Part shown: in pieces, positions 17,333 through 26,382 of the stretch
Layout of the letters: each line of letters starts with the position of its first letter
How positions within the stretch are numbered: the stretch's first letter is position 1
The notes under the pieces: generated by a model
What the model saw: the letters and a program-made list of their open reading frames with translations, nothing else
Told to the model about the DNA's origin: nothing
Database searches by the model: none
Position numbers and translations under genes: made by a program
Source of the DNA: Clostridiales bacterium
GTDB lineage: Bacteria; Bacillota; Clostridia; UBA1381
Assembly: GCA_029226975.1 (NCBI GenBank)
Contig: JAQXZB010000008.1
Location: 1 to 49,223, forward strand
Length of the DNA: 49,223 bases
Direction of reading: 5' to 3'

Positions 17333-17995
17333 ATGATTAGACTTGCTGTGTTTGATATGGACGGGCTTATTTTCGATACGGAAAGGCTGTTCATGGACGA
17401 GCTTGCGGAGGTTATGCGCTCCGAGGGCTATGAGCTTACCCTGGAAAGCTATCTTGAAATTCTGGGGCTTAATAATGAGGCGGTAAAAAGGAAAATGCTT
17501 GCCTTTTACGGGGAGGATTATCCCTTTGAGGAAATGAACGAAAAGGTTCGTGCCGCGCTTGATAAGCTTGCGCGAAGCGAAGGCTTGCCGGTAAAGCCCG
17601 GAATACGGGAGCTTTTGGAGTTTCTTAACAAAAACGGGGTCAGTTGTGCGGTTGCATCATCAACGCAGTCAGCCTTTGTGAGGGATTATATAAAGCAAAG
17701 CTCTTTAGATGAATTTTTTGATGTTATAATAGGCGGGGATATGGTAGAGCGTTCAAAGCCTGAGCCGGATATATTTTTGGAGGCGGCAAGACGCATTGGA
17801 GTATCACCGAATGATGCCGTTGTGCTTGAGGACAGCGAAAACGGAATACGCGCCGGAGCGGCGGCAGGTATGAAGGTCATATGTATACCCGACATGAAGC
17901 AGCCGGCTCCCGAACTTGCTAGATGCCTGTTTGCCCTTTGCGCCGACGGCTTTGAAGCGGCAAAGGTAATAGGCGGGGAAATTTTGCCGGTTTAA
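17333..17995 (+). CDS. HAD-superfamily phosphatase/mutase, beta-phosphoglucomutase-like
   Basis: A 220-residue HAD hydrolase. Motif I is DMDGLIFDTE with D8 and D10, motif II is the Ser/Thr of ASST (about 106), and motif IV is EDSENGIRAGAAAGM (about 165). The alpha-helical cap between motifs I and II makes it a subclass I member close to beta-phosphoglucomutase and small phosphosugar phosphatases. The substrate cannot be read from sequence. GGGGGAAATT precedes the ATG. It stands alone between the mgsA terminator and the glycosyltransferase promoter. Confidence 0.88.
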   Translation: MIRLAVFDMDGLIFDTERLFMDELAEVMRSEGYELTLESYLEILGLNNEAVKRKMLAFYGEDYPFEEMNEKVRAALDKLARSEGLPVKPGIRELLEFLNKNGVSCAVASSTQSAFVRDYIKQSSLDEFFDVIIGGDMVERSKPEPDIFLEAARRIGVSPNDAVVLEDSENGIRAGAAAGMKVICIPDMKQPAPELARCLFALCADGFEAAKVIGGEILPV

Positions 17996-18013
17996 GTTTT
18001 TTGACATAACTTC

Positions 18014-18042
18014 TTGATTTTTGCACACATATATGATAGAAT
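18014..18042 (+). promoter_or_regulatory. promoter of the glycosyltransferase/EpsG pair
   Basis: TTGATT (18014-18019), 17-nt spacer, TAGAAT (18037-18042), 38 nt before the ATG at 18080. Confidence 0.5.
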
Positions 18043-18079
18043 AATATTGCATAGGGAAGGTCGGTTTGGAGAATGAGTT

Positions 18080-19276
18080 ATGAGGATAGTTCAGATTAAC
18101 GCGGTAAGCGGTTACGGAAGCACAGGCAGAATATGCGAGGAGATTTCCGGGTATCTGGATACATTGGGGTTTGAAAATTATATCTTTTACGGAAGCGGTC
18201 ACAGTGATTTTAAAAACAGCATAAGGCTTAACAGCAATGCGGACGCCAAGTGTCATGCGCTGCTTTCGAGGATAAGCGGGAAGCAGGCATATTTTTCGTC
18301 GGGGCATACGAGGAAAATTATAGCAAAGCTTAAGGAGCTTAAGCCCGATGTTGTACATTTGCACAATCTTCATTCCAATTATATAAATCTTAATATGCTG
18401 CTCGATTATTTAAGAGATATACCCACTGTAATAACTCTGCATGACTGTTGGTTTTTTACGGGCAAGTGTACCCATTACAGTCAAGACGGCTGTTACAGAT
18501 GGCAGAAGGGCTGCGGAAGCTGCATAAGGCTTAAAAAGGATAACCCAAGCTTCTTTTTGGATAAAACAGCCAAAATGTACGCCGATAAGAAACGGCATTT
18601 TGAGGCGATAAAGAGTTTGGGCGTTATAGGCGTGTCCGACTGGATAACCAATGAAGCGAAAAAGTCCTATCTTTCCTGCGCAAAGCATATAGAGCGCATA
18701 TATAATTGGGTGGACACCGATGTCTTTAAAATGACGGACAGCACAGGAATGAGAGAAAAATACAAAATCCCTCAAAATAAGAAAATCATTCTCGGAGCAT
18801 CTGCCGTATGGGATGACGCTCAGCCCAAGTTTAAGGATTTTGTGCGGCTTTCAAGGCTTATAGATGACGATGCCGTAATTGTGCTTGTGGGCGAGATGAG
18901 AGGGAATACGGAAAAAACGGGTATAATTTCAATTCCGTACACTAAAAGCACTGCACAGCTTGCCCGGATTTATTCCATGGCGGATGTTTTTGTGCATTTG
19001 TCGAGGGAGGATACCTTCGGTAAGGTTATTGCGGAGGCGCTTTCCTGCGGAACGCCGGCGGTTGTGTATAATTCCACCGCTTGTCCGGAGCTTGTAGAGG
19101 AGGGTTGCGGCTATGCCGGTGAATGTGGGAATACAGATGAAATAAGGGATTTGATTTACAGGGTTTTTGAGGAGAACATTCCCCCGGGGCACTGTGCCGA
19201 ATTTGTAAGGGGAAATTTTGAAAAGAAAAAGCTGCTGGCAGATACGGTGAGCTTTTATCAAAAAATAACGAATTAA
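18080..19276 (+). CDS. glycosyltransferase, GT4 family (exopolysaccharide type)
   Basis: A 398-residue GT-B retaining glycosyltransferase. The N-terminal half begins MRIVQINAVSGYGSTGRI, the donor-side domain has EDTFGKVIAEALSCGTPAVV (about residues 310-330), the nucleotide-sugar ribose-binding E-x7-E type region. The N-terminal pattern resembles WcaC-like transferases of exopolysaccharide loci. A central CTHYSQDGCYRWQKGCGSC segment has four cysteines (about 134-152), seen in this subfamily. It lies 14 nt upstream of an EpsG-like polymerase, which suggests a minimal surface-polysaccharide pair. Donor and acceptor are unknown. Confidence 0.88.
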   Translation: MRIVQINAVSGYGSTGRICEEISGYLDTLGFENYIFYGSGHSDFKNSIRLNSNADAKCHALLSRISGKQAYFSSGHTRKIIAKLKELKPDVVHLHNLHSNYINLNMLLDYLRDIPTVITLHDCWFFTGKCTHYSQDGCYRWQKGCGSCIRLKKDNPSFFLDKTAKMYADKKRHFEAIKSLGVIGVSDWITNEAKKSYLSCAKHIERIYNWVDTDVFKMTDSTGMREKYKIPQNKKIILGASAVWDDAQPKFKDFVRLSRLIDDDAVIVLVGEMRGNTEKTGIISIPYTKSTAQLARIYSMADVFVHLSREDTFGKVIAEALSCGTPAVVYNSTACPELVEEGCGYAGECGNTDEIRDLIYRVFEENIPPGHCAEFVRGNFEKKKLLADTVSFYQKITN

Positions 19277-19290
19277 ACGGAGTTTCAATA

Positions 19291-20379
19291 ATGTACATAC
19301 TGTTCATTTGTGTAATGACAGCAGAATATTTTCTTATGGTACAAACGGGGAAGCATAAAAACGGAAAGCTTGCCTTTTGTATTGTTGTCGCTTTGGAGCT
19401 TATATTGCTTTCGGGACTTCGGAGTATGTATGTGGGTGCCGATACCATAAGCTATTATGGTATGTTTAAAGAGTATTCGCAGATGTCCTGGGGTGAGCTG
19501 TTTGAGAGGTTTGTTATGTTTATAAAGGACGATTCAAACAGCTATGCCTTAAGAGATCCCGGTTACGGATTTTTGGTTAAGATGTTTACAAGCATTTGCG
19601 GCAGCTACAGAATATATCTGATTTTTATTGCCGCACTGTTCCATGGGCCGCTGATGTATCTTATTTATAAACATTCAAAGAATGCATATGTAAGTACGCT
19701 GATATATTTTTGCCTGTATTTTGATTTTTTCGGGATTACGGGAATACGGCAGACTATTGCTCTGATGCTGACAACCATTCTGTGCTATGACTGTTTTGAG
19801 AAGAAAAAGACCCTTCGGGTTATAGTGCTGAGCTTAATAGCGTTCTTTATTCATAAATCGTCAATAATGTTTATGATATTTTATATGTATATGCGCTTTT
19901 TGGCACCGAAAAAGGTTAGCAGCAACTATACCGCGGCGGCACTGATTTTGATTGTCCTTGCCTTTGTGTTTAGAAATCAGATTATGGGTGTTGCCGTAAA
20001 GTTTTTAGGATATGAGCAGTATACGGACTACAAGACCAAAACCGGCGCATATGTGTTCGGGTCGGTCATGCTTGCGCTGCTTCTGGTAACGATATGGAGA
20101 AAGAATTTAATTAAAAGCGAAAACGGTACGGTTTTGATAAATGCATTGTTTGCGGCATTGCTGCTTCTGCCCATGGCGTTTATAAATCCGACTAATATGA
20201 GAATTACATATTATACAAATTTTTATATGATTTTGCTTATTCCGGAGATTATCGACACCTTTGAGGGAAACCACAGGATTTTCTTTGTGTACGGTATGCT
20301 TGCACTGCTTATCGGGCTTTATATACGGAGTATGGAGTTGTATGCATTCTTCTGGCAGGTACCATATAAAGGTATGTAA
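19291..20379 (+). CDS. EpsG-family polysaccharide polymerase-like membrane protein
   Basis: A 362-residue polytopic membrane protein with about ten predicted helices. The motif LRSMYVGADTISYY at about residues 46-60 is typical of EpsG proteins, thought to polymerise exopolysaccharide repeat units. YFDFFGITGIRQTIAL (about 144-160) is the second conserved EpsG block. CGGAG precedes the ATG. It follows the GT4 gene on the same transcript. No flippase or further transferases are nearby, so this is not a full capsule locus. Confidence 0.85.
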   Translation: MYILFICVMTAEYFLMVQTGKHKNGKLAFCIVVALELILLSGLRSMYVGADTISYYGMFKEYSQMSWGELFERFVMFIKDDSNSYALRDPGYGFLVKMFTSICGSYRIYLIFIAALFHGPLMYLIYKHSKNAYVSTLIYFCLYFDFFGITGIRQTIALMLTTILCYDCFEKKKTLRVIVLSLIAFFIHKSSIMFMIFYMYMRFLAPKKVSSNYTAAALILIVLAFVFRNQIMGVAVKFLGYEQYTDYKTKTGAYVFGSVMLALLLVTIWRKNLIKSENGTVLINALFAALLLLPMAFINPTNMRITYYTNFYMILLIPEIIDTFEGNHRIFFVYGMLALLIGLYIRSMELYAFFWQVPYKGM

Positions 20380-20445
20380 ATATTTAAGAATTGTTATACA
20401 AATATGTACAAACATTTAATTTTGATAAAAAGTTGCCGTAAGCTA

Positions 20446-20474
20446 TTGATTTTTTGATCAAAAAGTGATATAGT
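20446..20474 (+). promoter_or_regulatory. promoter with palindromic spacer, ahead of the paired membrane proteins
   Basis: TTGATT (20446-20451), 17-nt spacer, TATAGT (20469-20474). The spacer holds the perfect palindrome TTTTTGATCAAAAA (20451-20464), which could be a repressor site. No other feature lies in 20380-20516. Confidence 0.6.
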
Positions 20475-20516
20475 ATTAGGGATTGATGTATTTAATTTAA
20501 GAAAGGGGCTAATTAA

Positions 20517-21149
20517 ATGGCTAAAAACACACAAAGTCATAAGGGGCGCGCCGATGTTACCACCAATTTGGTTATCGGAGTGGTAATTGCAGCGGTGCTT
20601 GCTCTTGCGGTATATGCCGTTTATGACAAGATTTCGGCAAAGCTTTTGTCGGAGAAAATTGCAAGCGGGGAGGCACAGGCAACTGTCGGCTACCTTGCGG
20701 AGCAGGCAGATATGTCTGTGGAGGATTATCTTGCCCAGTACGGGCTTTCGGGTCTTGGCAAAAAGACTACGGAGGAGGACATGGTAAAGAAAATGACCAT
20801 GGAAAACTACGCGGCTTATTCGGGAACAACCCTTGAGGAAATCAAGACGCAGTACGCGCTTGAGTCCGATGTTGACGCGTCAATGCTGTATGAGGATTTT
20901 GAAAAGACTCTAAAGGTCAGAAATGTACTTGGCGGCAGTGAGGATACCTTTGATCAGATAAAGGAAACCTACGAGCTGGACGACAGCATTACAATGGATT
21001 CCATGTGGACCGATGTTGAGCCGATACTGGAGGAAAAGCAAAAGGAACTGCAGGAGAAGATGGCTAATGCAACAGAGCCTCCGGCTGAGGGCGAAGCGGA
21101 TGCTGAAACGGCAGAAGCTCCGGAAGCAACAGAGCAGGCCGCAGAATAA
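20517..21149 (+). CDS. membrane-anchored protein of unknown function with helical repeats (paralogue A)
   Basis: A 210-residue protein with one membrane helix (about 18-37: IGVVIAAVLALAVYAVY) after a short basic N-terminus, so most of the chain is likely outside. Residues 50-180 hold three degenerate repeats of about 40 residues, each with a pattern like DYLAQYGL, IKTQYAL and IKETYELDDSI. The C-terminal 30 residues are Ala/Glu/Pro-rich (NATEPPAEGEADAET). The next gene has the same layout, and the two are clearly related. I know of no assigned function. Confidence 0.75.
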   Translation: MAKNTQSHKGRADVTTNLVIGVVIAAVLALAVYAVYDKISAKLLSEKIASGEAQATVGYLAEQADMSVEDYLAQYGLSGLGKKTTEEDMVKKMTMENYAAYSGTTLEEIKTQYALESDVDASMLYEDFEKTLKVRNVLGGSEDTFDQIKETYELDDSITMDSMWTDVEPILEEKQKELQEKMANATEPPAEGEADAETAEAPEATEQAAE

Positions 21150-21173
21150 GGAATAAAAAAGGAGGGTTATAAA

Positions 21174-22079
21174 ATGAGTGAAGAAAAGAATTTTAATAAC
21201 GAGGAAAACGAAGAAACAGCTTCACAGACGGAACAGGAAGAAACCGTTGAGGTAACCGCAGAAGCTGTAGAAGATGATGTAGTTGAGGAAACGGCGGAAA
21301 CTGTCGAAGATGAGGCTGTTGAGGAAAATCAAGAGTCTTCAGACGAGAACAACGAGGGAGCCGGTGAGGAAGAACAGGCAGAAGCTGATGAAGCGGCAGA
21401 CGTTGCGGCTGTGTTTGATCACTCAGACGCGGTAAGTGCAGAAGAGGAGAAGAAGCCCAACGGCAAGATAATCGGAATAATTGCAGCGGCGGTTGTTGTG
21501 GTTGCAATTGCGTTGGTACTTATATTCTTCGGAAAGAACTTATTCAACAAGTATAACAGAATGGGATATATCGATACCACAGGCAGAACAATAGGCGAGG
21601 TTGCCGATGCAAACGGCTATGAGCTTCAGGATTTCTTAGCAGAGTTCGAGCTGCCGTCGGATATGCCGGAAAATACCTATGAGTCGGTTGCATATTACAT
21701 GATTCCGGCAAGAAAGGTTGCTCAGATGTACGGTATGGATTTTGCCGGACTTAAGGAAATGCTTAAGTGGGACGATTCGATTACCGAGGAAACTCCCTGG
21801 GGCGAAGCAGAGGGCGAAACAACTCTCGGAGCTTATGTCGGCGAGGATAATGTGGAAAGCTTTAAGGAGCAGTACGGCATGGGCGAAGAAGTAACGGCGG
21901 AAACGAAGTGGAAGGAAATCAGAAACATCGTTGACCAGCAGGCAAGAGATGAAAGACTTGAGTCCGAAAAGGCTCAAAAGGAAGCCGAAAATGCTACCGA
22001 GGCTCCGGCTGAGGGTGAAGCAGAGGGTGAAGGAGCAGAAGCAACCGAAGCTCCCGCACCGGAGGAAGCGGCAGAATAA
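21174..22079 (+). CDS. acidic membrane-anchored protein with helical repeats (paralogue B)
   Basis: A 301-residue protein. Residues 1-90 are extremely acidic (Glu, Asp, Val, Ala) and probably disordered and cytosolic; a membrane helix spans about 99-120; residues 128-260 hold repeats like those of the gene before (ELQDFLAEFELP, LKEMLKWDDSITEETPWGEA, FKEQYGMGEEVTAETKW); the tail is again NATEAPAEGEAEGEG. It differs from paralogue A mainly by the added acidic N-terminus. AAAGGAGGG precedes the ATG, 24 nt after the first gene. The pair shares one promoter and ends at the terminator 22089-22124. Function unknown. Confidence 0.75.
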   Translation: MSEEKNFNNEENEETASQTEQEETVEVTAEAVEDDVVEETAETVEDEAVEENQESSDENNEGAGEEEQAEADEAADVAAVFDHSDAVSAEEEKKPNGKIIGIIAAAVVVVAIALVLIFFGKNLFNKYNRMGYIDTTGRTIGEVADANGYELQDFLAEFELPSDMPENTYESVAYYMIPARKVAQMYGMDFAGLKEMLKWDDSITEETPWGEAEGETTLGAYVGEDNVESFKEQYGMGEEVTAETKWKEIRNIVDQQARDERLESEKAQKEAENATEAPAEGEAEGEGAEATEAPAPEEAAE

Positions 22080-22088
22080 TTTGACTGT

Positions 22089-22124
22089 AAAAACCCAAGG
22101 GTGGGAACACTGCCTTGGGTTTTT
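22089..22124 (+). terminator. terminator between paralogue B and hydF
   Basis: A perfect 12-bp stem AAAAACCCAAGG/CCTTGGGTTTTT with a 12-nt loop. The hydF start lies 22 nt beyond. Confidence 0.92.
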
Positions 22125-22145
22125 GTGTTTGGGAGGAACAGGAAA

Positions 22146-23363
22146 ATGGAAAAAACACCACTTGCATTCCGCACTCATGTATCCATATTCGGAAACACGA
22201 ATGCGGGAAAATCCACGCTTTTTAACGCGCTGATAGGTCAGGATATGATGATTGTATCTAAGGAGCGGGGAACAACTACCGACCCGGTAACAAAGGCGAT
22301 GGAGCTTTTGCCCTACGGACCGATTGCTCTTACCGATACCGCCGGTTTATCGGATAAGAGCAGTATGGGCGAAAAAAGAATTGAAAAGACCGAAAAAGTT
22401 CTGGATAAAACGGATTTTGCCATATATGCCGCCGCCTGTGACGAGTTTGACGATAAAGCCTATAATGATATGTGCCGGGAGTTTGAAAAAAGGCGCATAC
22501 CGCATCTGCTGGTGTTTACCAAGTCGGATTTGGCAGGGAATGAAGCAAAGAGGGCGGACGCGGTTTATGTAAGCGACAGGGATAAGGATAGTATAGAAAA
22601 GCTCAAGGGAGTTATGATTGAGCGGCTCTCAAAAATCAATCCCGATGATCCTACCATGATAGGAGATTTGCTCCCGGGAGGGTCAACGGTTGTAATGGTT
22701 GTACCCATAGACTCCGAGGCACCCAAGGGCAGGATTATACTTCCACAGGTGCAGTTTTTAAGGGACTGCCTTGACCACGGCATAAAGGCGGTTGTGGTGC
22801 GCGATACGGAGCTTGAGGAAACCCTTAGGGAGCTTAACCGCATCGACCTTGTGGTTACGGACTCTCAGGCGTTTAAATTTGTAAGCTCGGTTGTGCCTCA
22901 AAATATACCACTTACCTCATTTTCCATGATGATGGCAAAAATGAAAGGGGATTTAAACGCGTTTATAAAGGGCGCGGAGAATATTGAAAGGTTAAAGGAC
23001 GGCAGCCGTATCCTTATGGCGGAGGCGTGTACCCATAACGTTTCCCATGACGATATAGGAAAAGTAAAAATCCCTCGGCTTTTAAGGCAGTACACCGGCA
23101 AAAGCTTGGAGTTTGATTACTATGTACATCAGGATTTTCCGAAGAATTTGGAGGATTATGACCTTGTTATACACTGCGGCGGCTGCATGATAAATTCGCG
23201 CTCAATGATAAACAGAATACGCTTCTGTGAGGAGAAAAACATCCCGATTACCAACTACGGAGTGGTGCTTGCTTATGTAAACGGTATATTGGAGCGGAGC
23301 AAAAGTATCTTTGCCGGCAGACTGCGAGAAATTGAGTCAGATTTTGCGAAAATGAACTCGTAG
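22146..23363 (+). CDS. hydF: [FeFe]-hydrogenase maturation GTPase HydF
   Basis: HydF is the scaffold on which HydE and HydG build the 2Fe subcluster that is passed to the hydrogenase. The 405-residue chain has an N-terminal GTPase domain with P-loop GNTNAGKST (residues 16-24) and DTAGL, a dimerisation domain, and a C-terminal Fe-S domain with CTH (about 294-296) and HCGGC (about 343-347), matching the family CxH...HCxxC motif. I take ATG 22146, after GGGAGGAACAGG, as the start; an in-frame ATG at 22101 lies inside the terminator. hydE, hydG and hydA are not in the window. Confidence 0.95.
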   Translation: MEKTPLAFRTHVSIFGNTNAGKSTLFNALIGQDMMIVSKERGTTTDPVTKAMELLPYGPIALTDTAGLSDKSSMGEKRIEKTEKVLDKTDFAIYAAACDEFDDKAYNDMCREFEKRRIPHLLVFTKSDLAGNEAKRADAVYVSDRDKDSIEKLKGVMIERLSKINPDDPTMIGDLLPGGSTVVMVVPIDSEAPKGRIILPQVQFLRDCLDHGIKAVVVRDTELEETLRELNRIDLVVTDSQAFKFVSSVVPQNIPLTSFSMMMAKMKGDLNAFIKGAENIERLKDGSRILMAEACTHNVSHDDIGKVKIPRLLRQYTGKSLEFDYYVHQDFPKNLEDYDLVIHCGGCMINSRSMINRIRFCEEKNIPITNYGVVLAYVNGILERSKSIFAGRLREIESDFAKMNS

Positions 23364-23405
23364 GCGTACGAGGGTACGGTAGAGTTTATTTTCACAAAAA
23401 GTGCA

Positions 23406-23440
23406 TACCAAAGGCGTTCCTCGATGGAATGCCTTTGGTA
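23406..23440 (+). terminator. long hairpin after hydF, weak tail
   Basis: A 15-bp stem TACCAAAGGCGTTCC with GGAATGCCTTTGGTA and loop TCGAT. Only ATATTA follows, so it may protect the mRNA 3' end or act as a weak terminator; a second hairpin comes at 23512. Confidence 0.5.
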
Positions 23441-23483
23441 ATATTAGGAGATTATGTTTTTGTTTTTGATTTAAAATCCCGCA

Positions 23484-23511
23484 CGGTCTGACCAATTTGT
23501 CGACGGTCTGA
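23484..23511 (+). repeat. 28-bp interspersed element, copy 2
   Basis: It starts CGGTCTGACCAATTTG and ends CGGTCTGA. 25 of 28 positions match copy 1 at 481-508. It too abuts the left arm of a terminator, in the same orientation. Confidence 0.65.
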
Positions 23512-23538
23512 AAAAAATCCTCTTTATGAGGATTTTTT
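23512..23538 (+). terminator. terminator before comM
   Basis: Perfect 11-bp stem AAAAAATCCTC/GAGGATTTTTT with a 5-nt loop. It joins directly to repeat copy 2. Both arms carry A/T runs, so it could work on either strand. Confidence 0.85.
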
Positions 23539-23540
23539 GG

Positions 23541-23569
23541 TTGTATATTCTTGAAATATATGATATAAT
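23541..23569 (+). promoter_or_regulatory. promoter of the comM-folate unit
   Basis: TTGTAT (23541-23546), 17-nt spacer, TATAAT (23564-23569), 44 nt before ATG 23613. Confidence 0.5.
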
Positions 23570-23612
23570 AACCTTATATTAAAAGAGCTTTACATAGCGG
23601 AAAGGAAATGCT

Positions 23613-25145
23613 ATGCTTTCACAAATTTACACTTGCGGCTTGATGGGAATAGAGGGCTTTATGGTATGCGCCGAAACCGATATATCCGGCGGTATGCCGT
23701 CCTTTGACGTGGTGGGACTGCCGGATGCGGCTGTCAAAGAAGCAAAGGAGAGGGCAAAATCAGCGATAAAAAATTCGGGCTTTAAAATGCCGTCAAAGCG
23801 CATTATAACCAATCTTTCACCCGCAAATCAGCGTAAGGAGGGTACAAGCTACGATTTGCCCATGGCAATATCGCTGCTTGACGCAACGGAACAGATAAAA
23901 ATTGAGGATAGGGATAAAACGGTATTTATCGGAGAGCTTTCCTTAGACGGCAGTATAAACTCGTGCGCGGGTGTACTGCCCATGGTTATTACCGCCTACA
24001 AAAACGGCTTTGAAAAGGCGTTTGTACCGATGGATAACGCTTCGGAAGCGGCGGCGGTTGAGGGTATTGATATTTATCCGGTAAGAAATATCCGTGAAAT
24101 TGCGGCGCATTTTGACGGCTCGCAAAGGATTGAGCCATATAGAGTGGATATAGCCGATTATTTTGCCCGTCAAGCTGAGGAGGAGCCGGACTTTTGCGAT
24201 GTTAAGGGTCAGGAAAACGTAAAGCGCGCATTGGAGGTTGCCGCGGCGGGAAATCATAACGTAATTATGATAGGAAGTCCGGGTAGCGGCAAGAGTATGC
24301 TTGCAAGGAGAATGGGCAGTATTTTGCCGGATATGACCTTTGACGAAGCACTTGAAACCACAAAAATACACTCGATAGCCGGAATTTTGCCAAAGGATGT
24401 GCCTATGATTGTGCATCGTCCCATGAGAAGTCCACACCATACCGCGTCATCGGCGGCACTGGCGGGCGGAACGCGCAATGCACGCCCCGGCGAGCTGTCA
24501 CTGGCGCATAACGGAATACTGTTTTTGGATGAGTTGCCGGAGTTCAGGCGCGATGTGCTGGAGGTACTGCGTCAGCCCTTAGAGGACGGAATGGTTACTA
24601 TTTCAAGAGCAAATGCGGTTGTTACATATCCGTGCAATATAATGCTCATAGCCAGTATGAATCCCTGCAAATGCGGCTATTTCGGCGACAGCCGCCGCAG
24701 CTGCACCTGCACCGAGGCTCAGATAAGCAAATACCGGGGAAAAATTTCCGGACCGCTTCTGGACAGAATAGATATTCAGGTTGAGGTTGCCGCTGTGGAT
24801 TATGACGATTTGAGCAGTATGAAAAAGGGCGAGGAGAGTGCAAGAATAAAGGAGCGGGTAAACCGCGCCCGTCAGCTTCAGCTGGAGAGGTATAAGGGAA
24901 TGAAAATATACTCAAACTCACAGCTTACGGCGGGTATGATAGACGAGTTCTGCCGCATAGATTCGCAGACCAATATCATGTTAAAAGCGGCGTTTGAAAC
25001 TCTCGGACTTTCGGCAAGAGCCCACAGCAGAATTTTAAAGGTTGCGCGGACAATAGCCGACCTTGCCGGTGAGAAGGATATAAAAGCAGAGCATATCGCC
25101 GAGGCGATACAATACAGGAGCTTGGACAGGAAGTATTTTGAATAG
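23613..25145 (+). CDS. comM: ComM/YifB-family AAA+ helicase (Mg-chelatase-like)
   Basis: A 510-residue AAA+ protein. ComM is a hexameric helicase that helps branch migration during integration of DNA in natural transformation. An N-terminal Lon-like domain (about 1-170) is followed by the AAA+ core with Walker A GSPGSGKS (about 221-228) and Walker B ILFLDELPEF (about 304-313), an MgsA/chelatase lid, and a C-terminal helical domain. A four-cysteine segment (CKCGYFGDSRRSCTC) is also typical. The gene is found in many non-competent bacteria, so competence is not implied. It overlaps folC by 8 nt. Confidence 0.94.
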   Translation: MLSQIYTCGLMGIEGFMVCAETDISGGMPSFDVVGLPDAAVKEAKERAKSAIKNSGFKMPSKRIITNLSPANQRKEGTSYDLPMAISLLDATEQIKIEDRDKTVFIGELSLDGSINSCAGVLPMVITAYKNGFEKAFVPMDNASEAAAVEGIDIYPVRNIREIAAHFDGSQRIEPYRVDIADYFARQAEEEPDFCDVKGQENVKRALEVAAAGNHNVIMIGSPGSGKSMLARRMGSILPDMTFDEALETTKIHSIAGILPKDVPMIVHRPMRSPHHTASSAALAGGTRNARPGELSLAHNGILFLDELPEFRRDVLEVLRQPLEDGMVTISRANAVVTYPCNIMLIASMNPCKCGYFGDSRRSCTCTEAQISKYRGKISGPLLDRIDIQVEVAAVDYDDLSSMKKGEESARIKERVNRARQLQLERYKGMKIYSNSQLTAGMIDEFCRIDSQTNIMLKAAFETLGLSARAHSRILKVARTIADLAGEKDIKAEHIAEAIQYRSLDRKYFE

Positions 25146-26382
25146 TTATAAGGAAGCACAGGAATATATAAAAAAAATAAGCGTCTACGGAAGTGTTTTA
25201 GGGCTTTTTAACATGGAACAGCTGATGAACATACTTGGCGCGCCCTATGAAAAGGCAAAAATAATTCATATCGCGGGAACCAACGGCAAGGGCTCGGTCG
25301 GTGCGTTTATCGAAAGTATTCTTGAGGACAACGGATACAGTGTGGGGAGATATATTTCCCCGGCGGTATCGTCATATCTTGAAAAATTTACGATAAATTC
25401 ACTGCCCATAAGCGAAGAAAGCTTTGTTAGGTATTTGAGTATTGTTGCCGCGGCGGCAGAGGAACTTTCGCCGCATCCGACAGTGTTTGAGGTGGAAACG
25501 GCGGTTGCGCTTCTTGCCCTTTCAAAATGTGATTATATTCTGCTTGAAACGGGACTGGGCGGCAGAGGGGACGCTACGAATATTATAAAAAACTGCAAGC
25601 GCGCCGTAATTACCTCTGTAAGCCGCGACCACAGCGCGGTGCTCGGTGAAACTCTTAAAGAGATTGCATATCATAAGGCGGGGATAATAAAGCCCGGAAC
25701 AATTGCCGTAAGCGCATCACAAAAGCCTGAGGTTATGGGCGTAATCGAGGAGGAATGCAGGCGGCAGGGGGCGGAGCTTATTGTCTGCAAAGAGCCTGAG
25801 AATGTGCGCTTTGAGGATTACAGCCTGTATTTTGATACGGAAAATGAGAAAAATCTGAAAATAAACATGATAGGCAGCTTTCAGCCGCAAAACGCGGCGC
25901 TTGCGGTATGCGTATGCAAAAGTCTCGGAATAAGCAGTGTGCGCCGGGGGCTTGAACGGGCGCGCTGGCAGGGCAGGTTTGAAATTTTAAGCCGCAGTCC
26001 GATGATAATAGCGGATGGCGCCCATAACGAGGACGCCGCAAAAAAGCTTGCCGAAAGCCTTGAGGAATATTTCCCTCAAAGGGAAATATACTTCATTATG
26101 GGAATGCTTGCGGACAAGGATTATGACCGTGTTGCGCGAATTACTGCGCCTTTGGCAAGCAAGATTTATACAATAACTCCCAAAAATCCCCGCGCCTTGG
26201 AAAATACCGTCCTCATGGAGGAGGTAAAAAGGCACAATGCAAATGTGTGTGCGGCGGATATTGAAACGGCGCTTTCGGAATGTGTGAAAAATCCGGACGC
26301 GGTGACGGTTGCTTTCGGGTCGCTGTCGTTTTTGGGAGAATTTAGGAATATAGCGGGACGAATAAATGGAGAGAGCAAATAA
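25138..26382 (+). CDS. folC: folylpolyglutamate synthase / dihydrofolate synthase
   Basis: Adds glutamate to dihydropteroate and to folates, using ATP. The 414-residue chain has the Mur-ligase P-loop GTNGKGSVGAF (about 47-57), the GLGGRGDATN block and the C-terminal ligase domain with ADGAHNEDA. The start is TTG 25138, which overlaps the comM stop by 8 nt and follows an AGGAAG ribosome binding site; the next upstream options would lie deeper in comM. The HD gene starts inside its 3' end, so the folate genes are translationally coupled. Confidence 0.93.
   Translation: MNSYKEAQEYIKKISVYGSVLGLFNMEQLMNILGAPYEKAKIIHIAGTNGKGSVGAFIESILEDNGYSVGRYISPAVSSYLEKFTINSLPISEESFVRYLSIVAAAAEELSPHPTVFEVETAVALLALSKCDYILLETGLGGRGDATNIIKNCKRAVITSVSRDHSAVLGETLKEIAYHKAGIIKPGTIAVSASQKPEVMGVIEEECRRQGAELIVCKEPENVRFEDYSLYFDTENEKNLKINMIGSFQPQNAALAVCVCKSLGISSVRRGLERARWQGRFEILSRSPMIIADGAHNEDAAKKLAESLEEYFPQREIYFIMGMLADKDYDRVARITAPLASKIYTITPKNPRALENTVLMEEVKRHNANVCAADIETALSECVKNPDAVTVAFGSLSFLGEFRNIAGRINGESK

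Noticed and set aside
22101-22145. Longer HydF N-terminus from ATG 22101
   Set aside because: This ATG is inside the terminator hairpin and the added residues do not resemble HydF; ATG 22146 has GGGAGG upstream.
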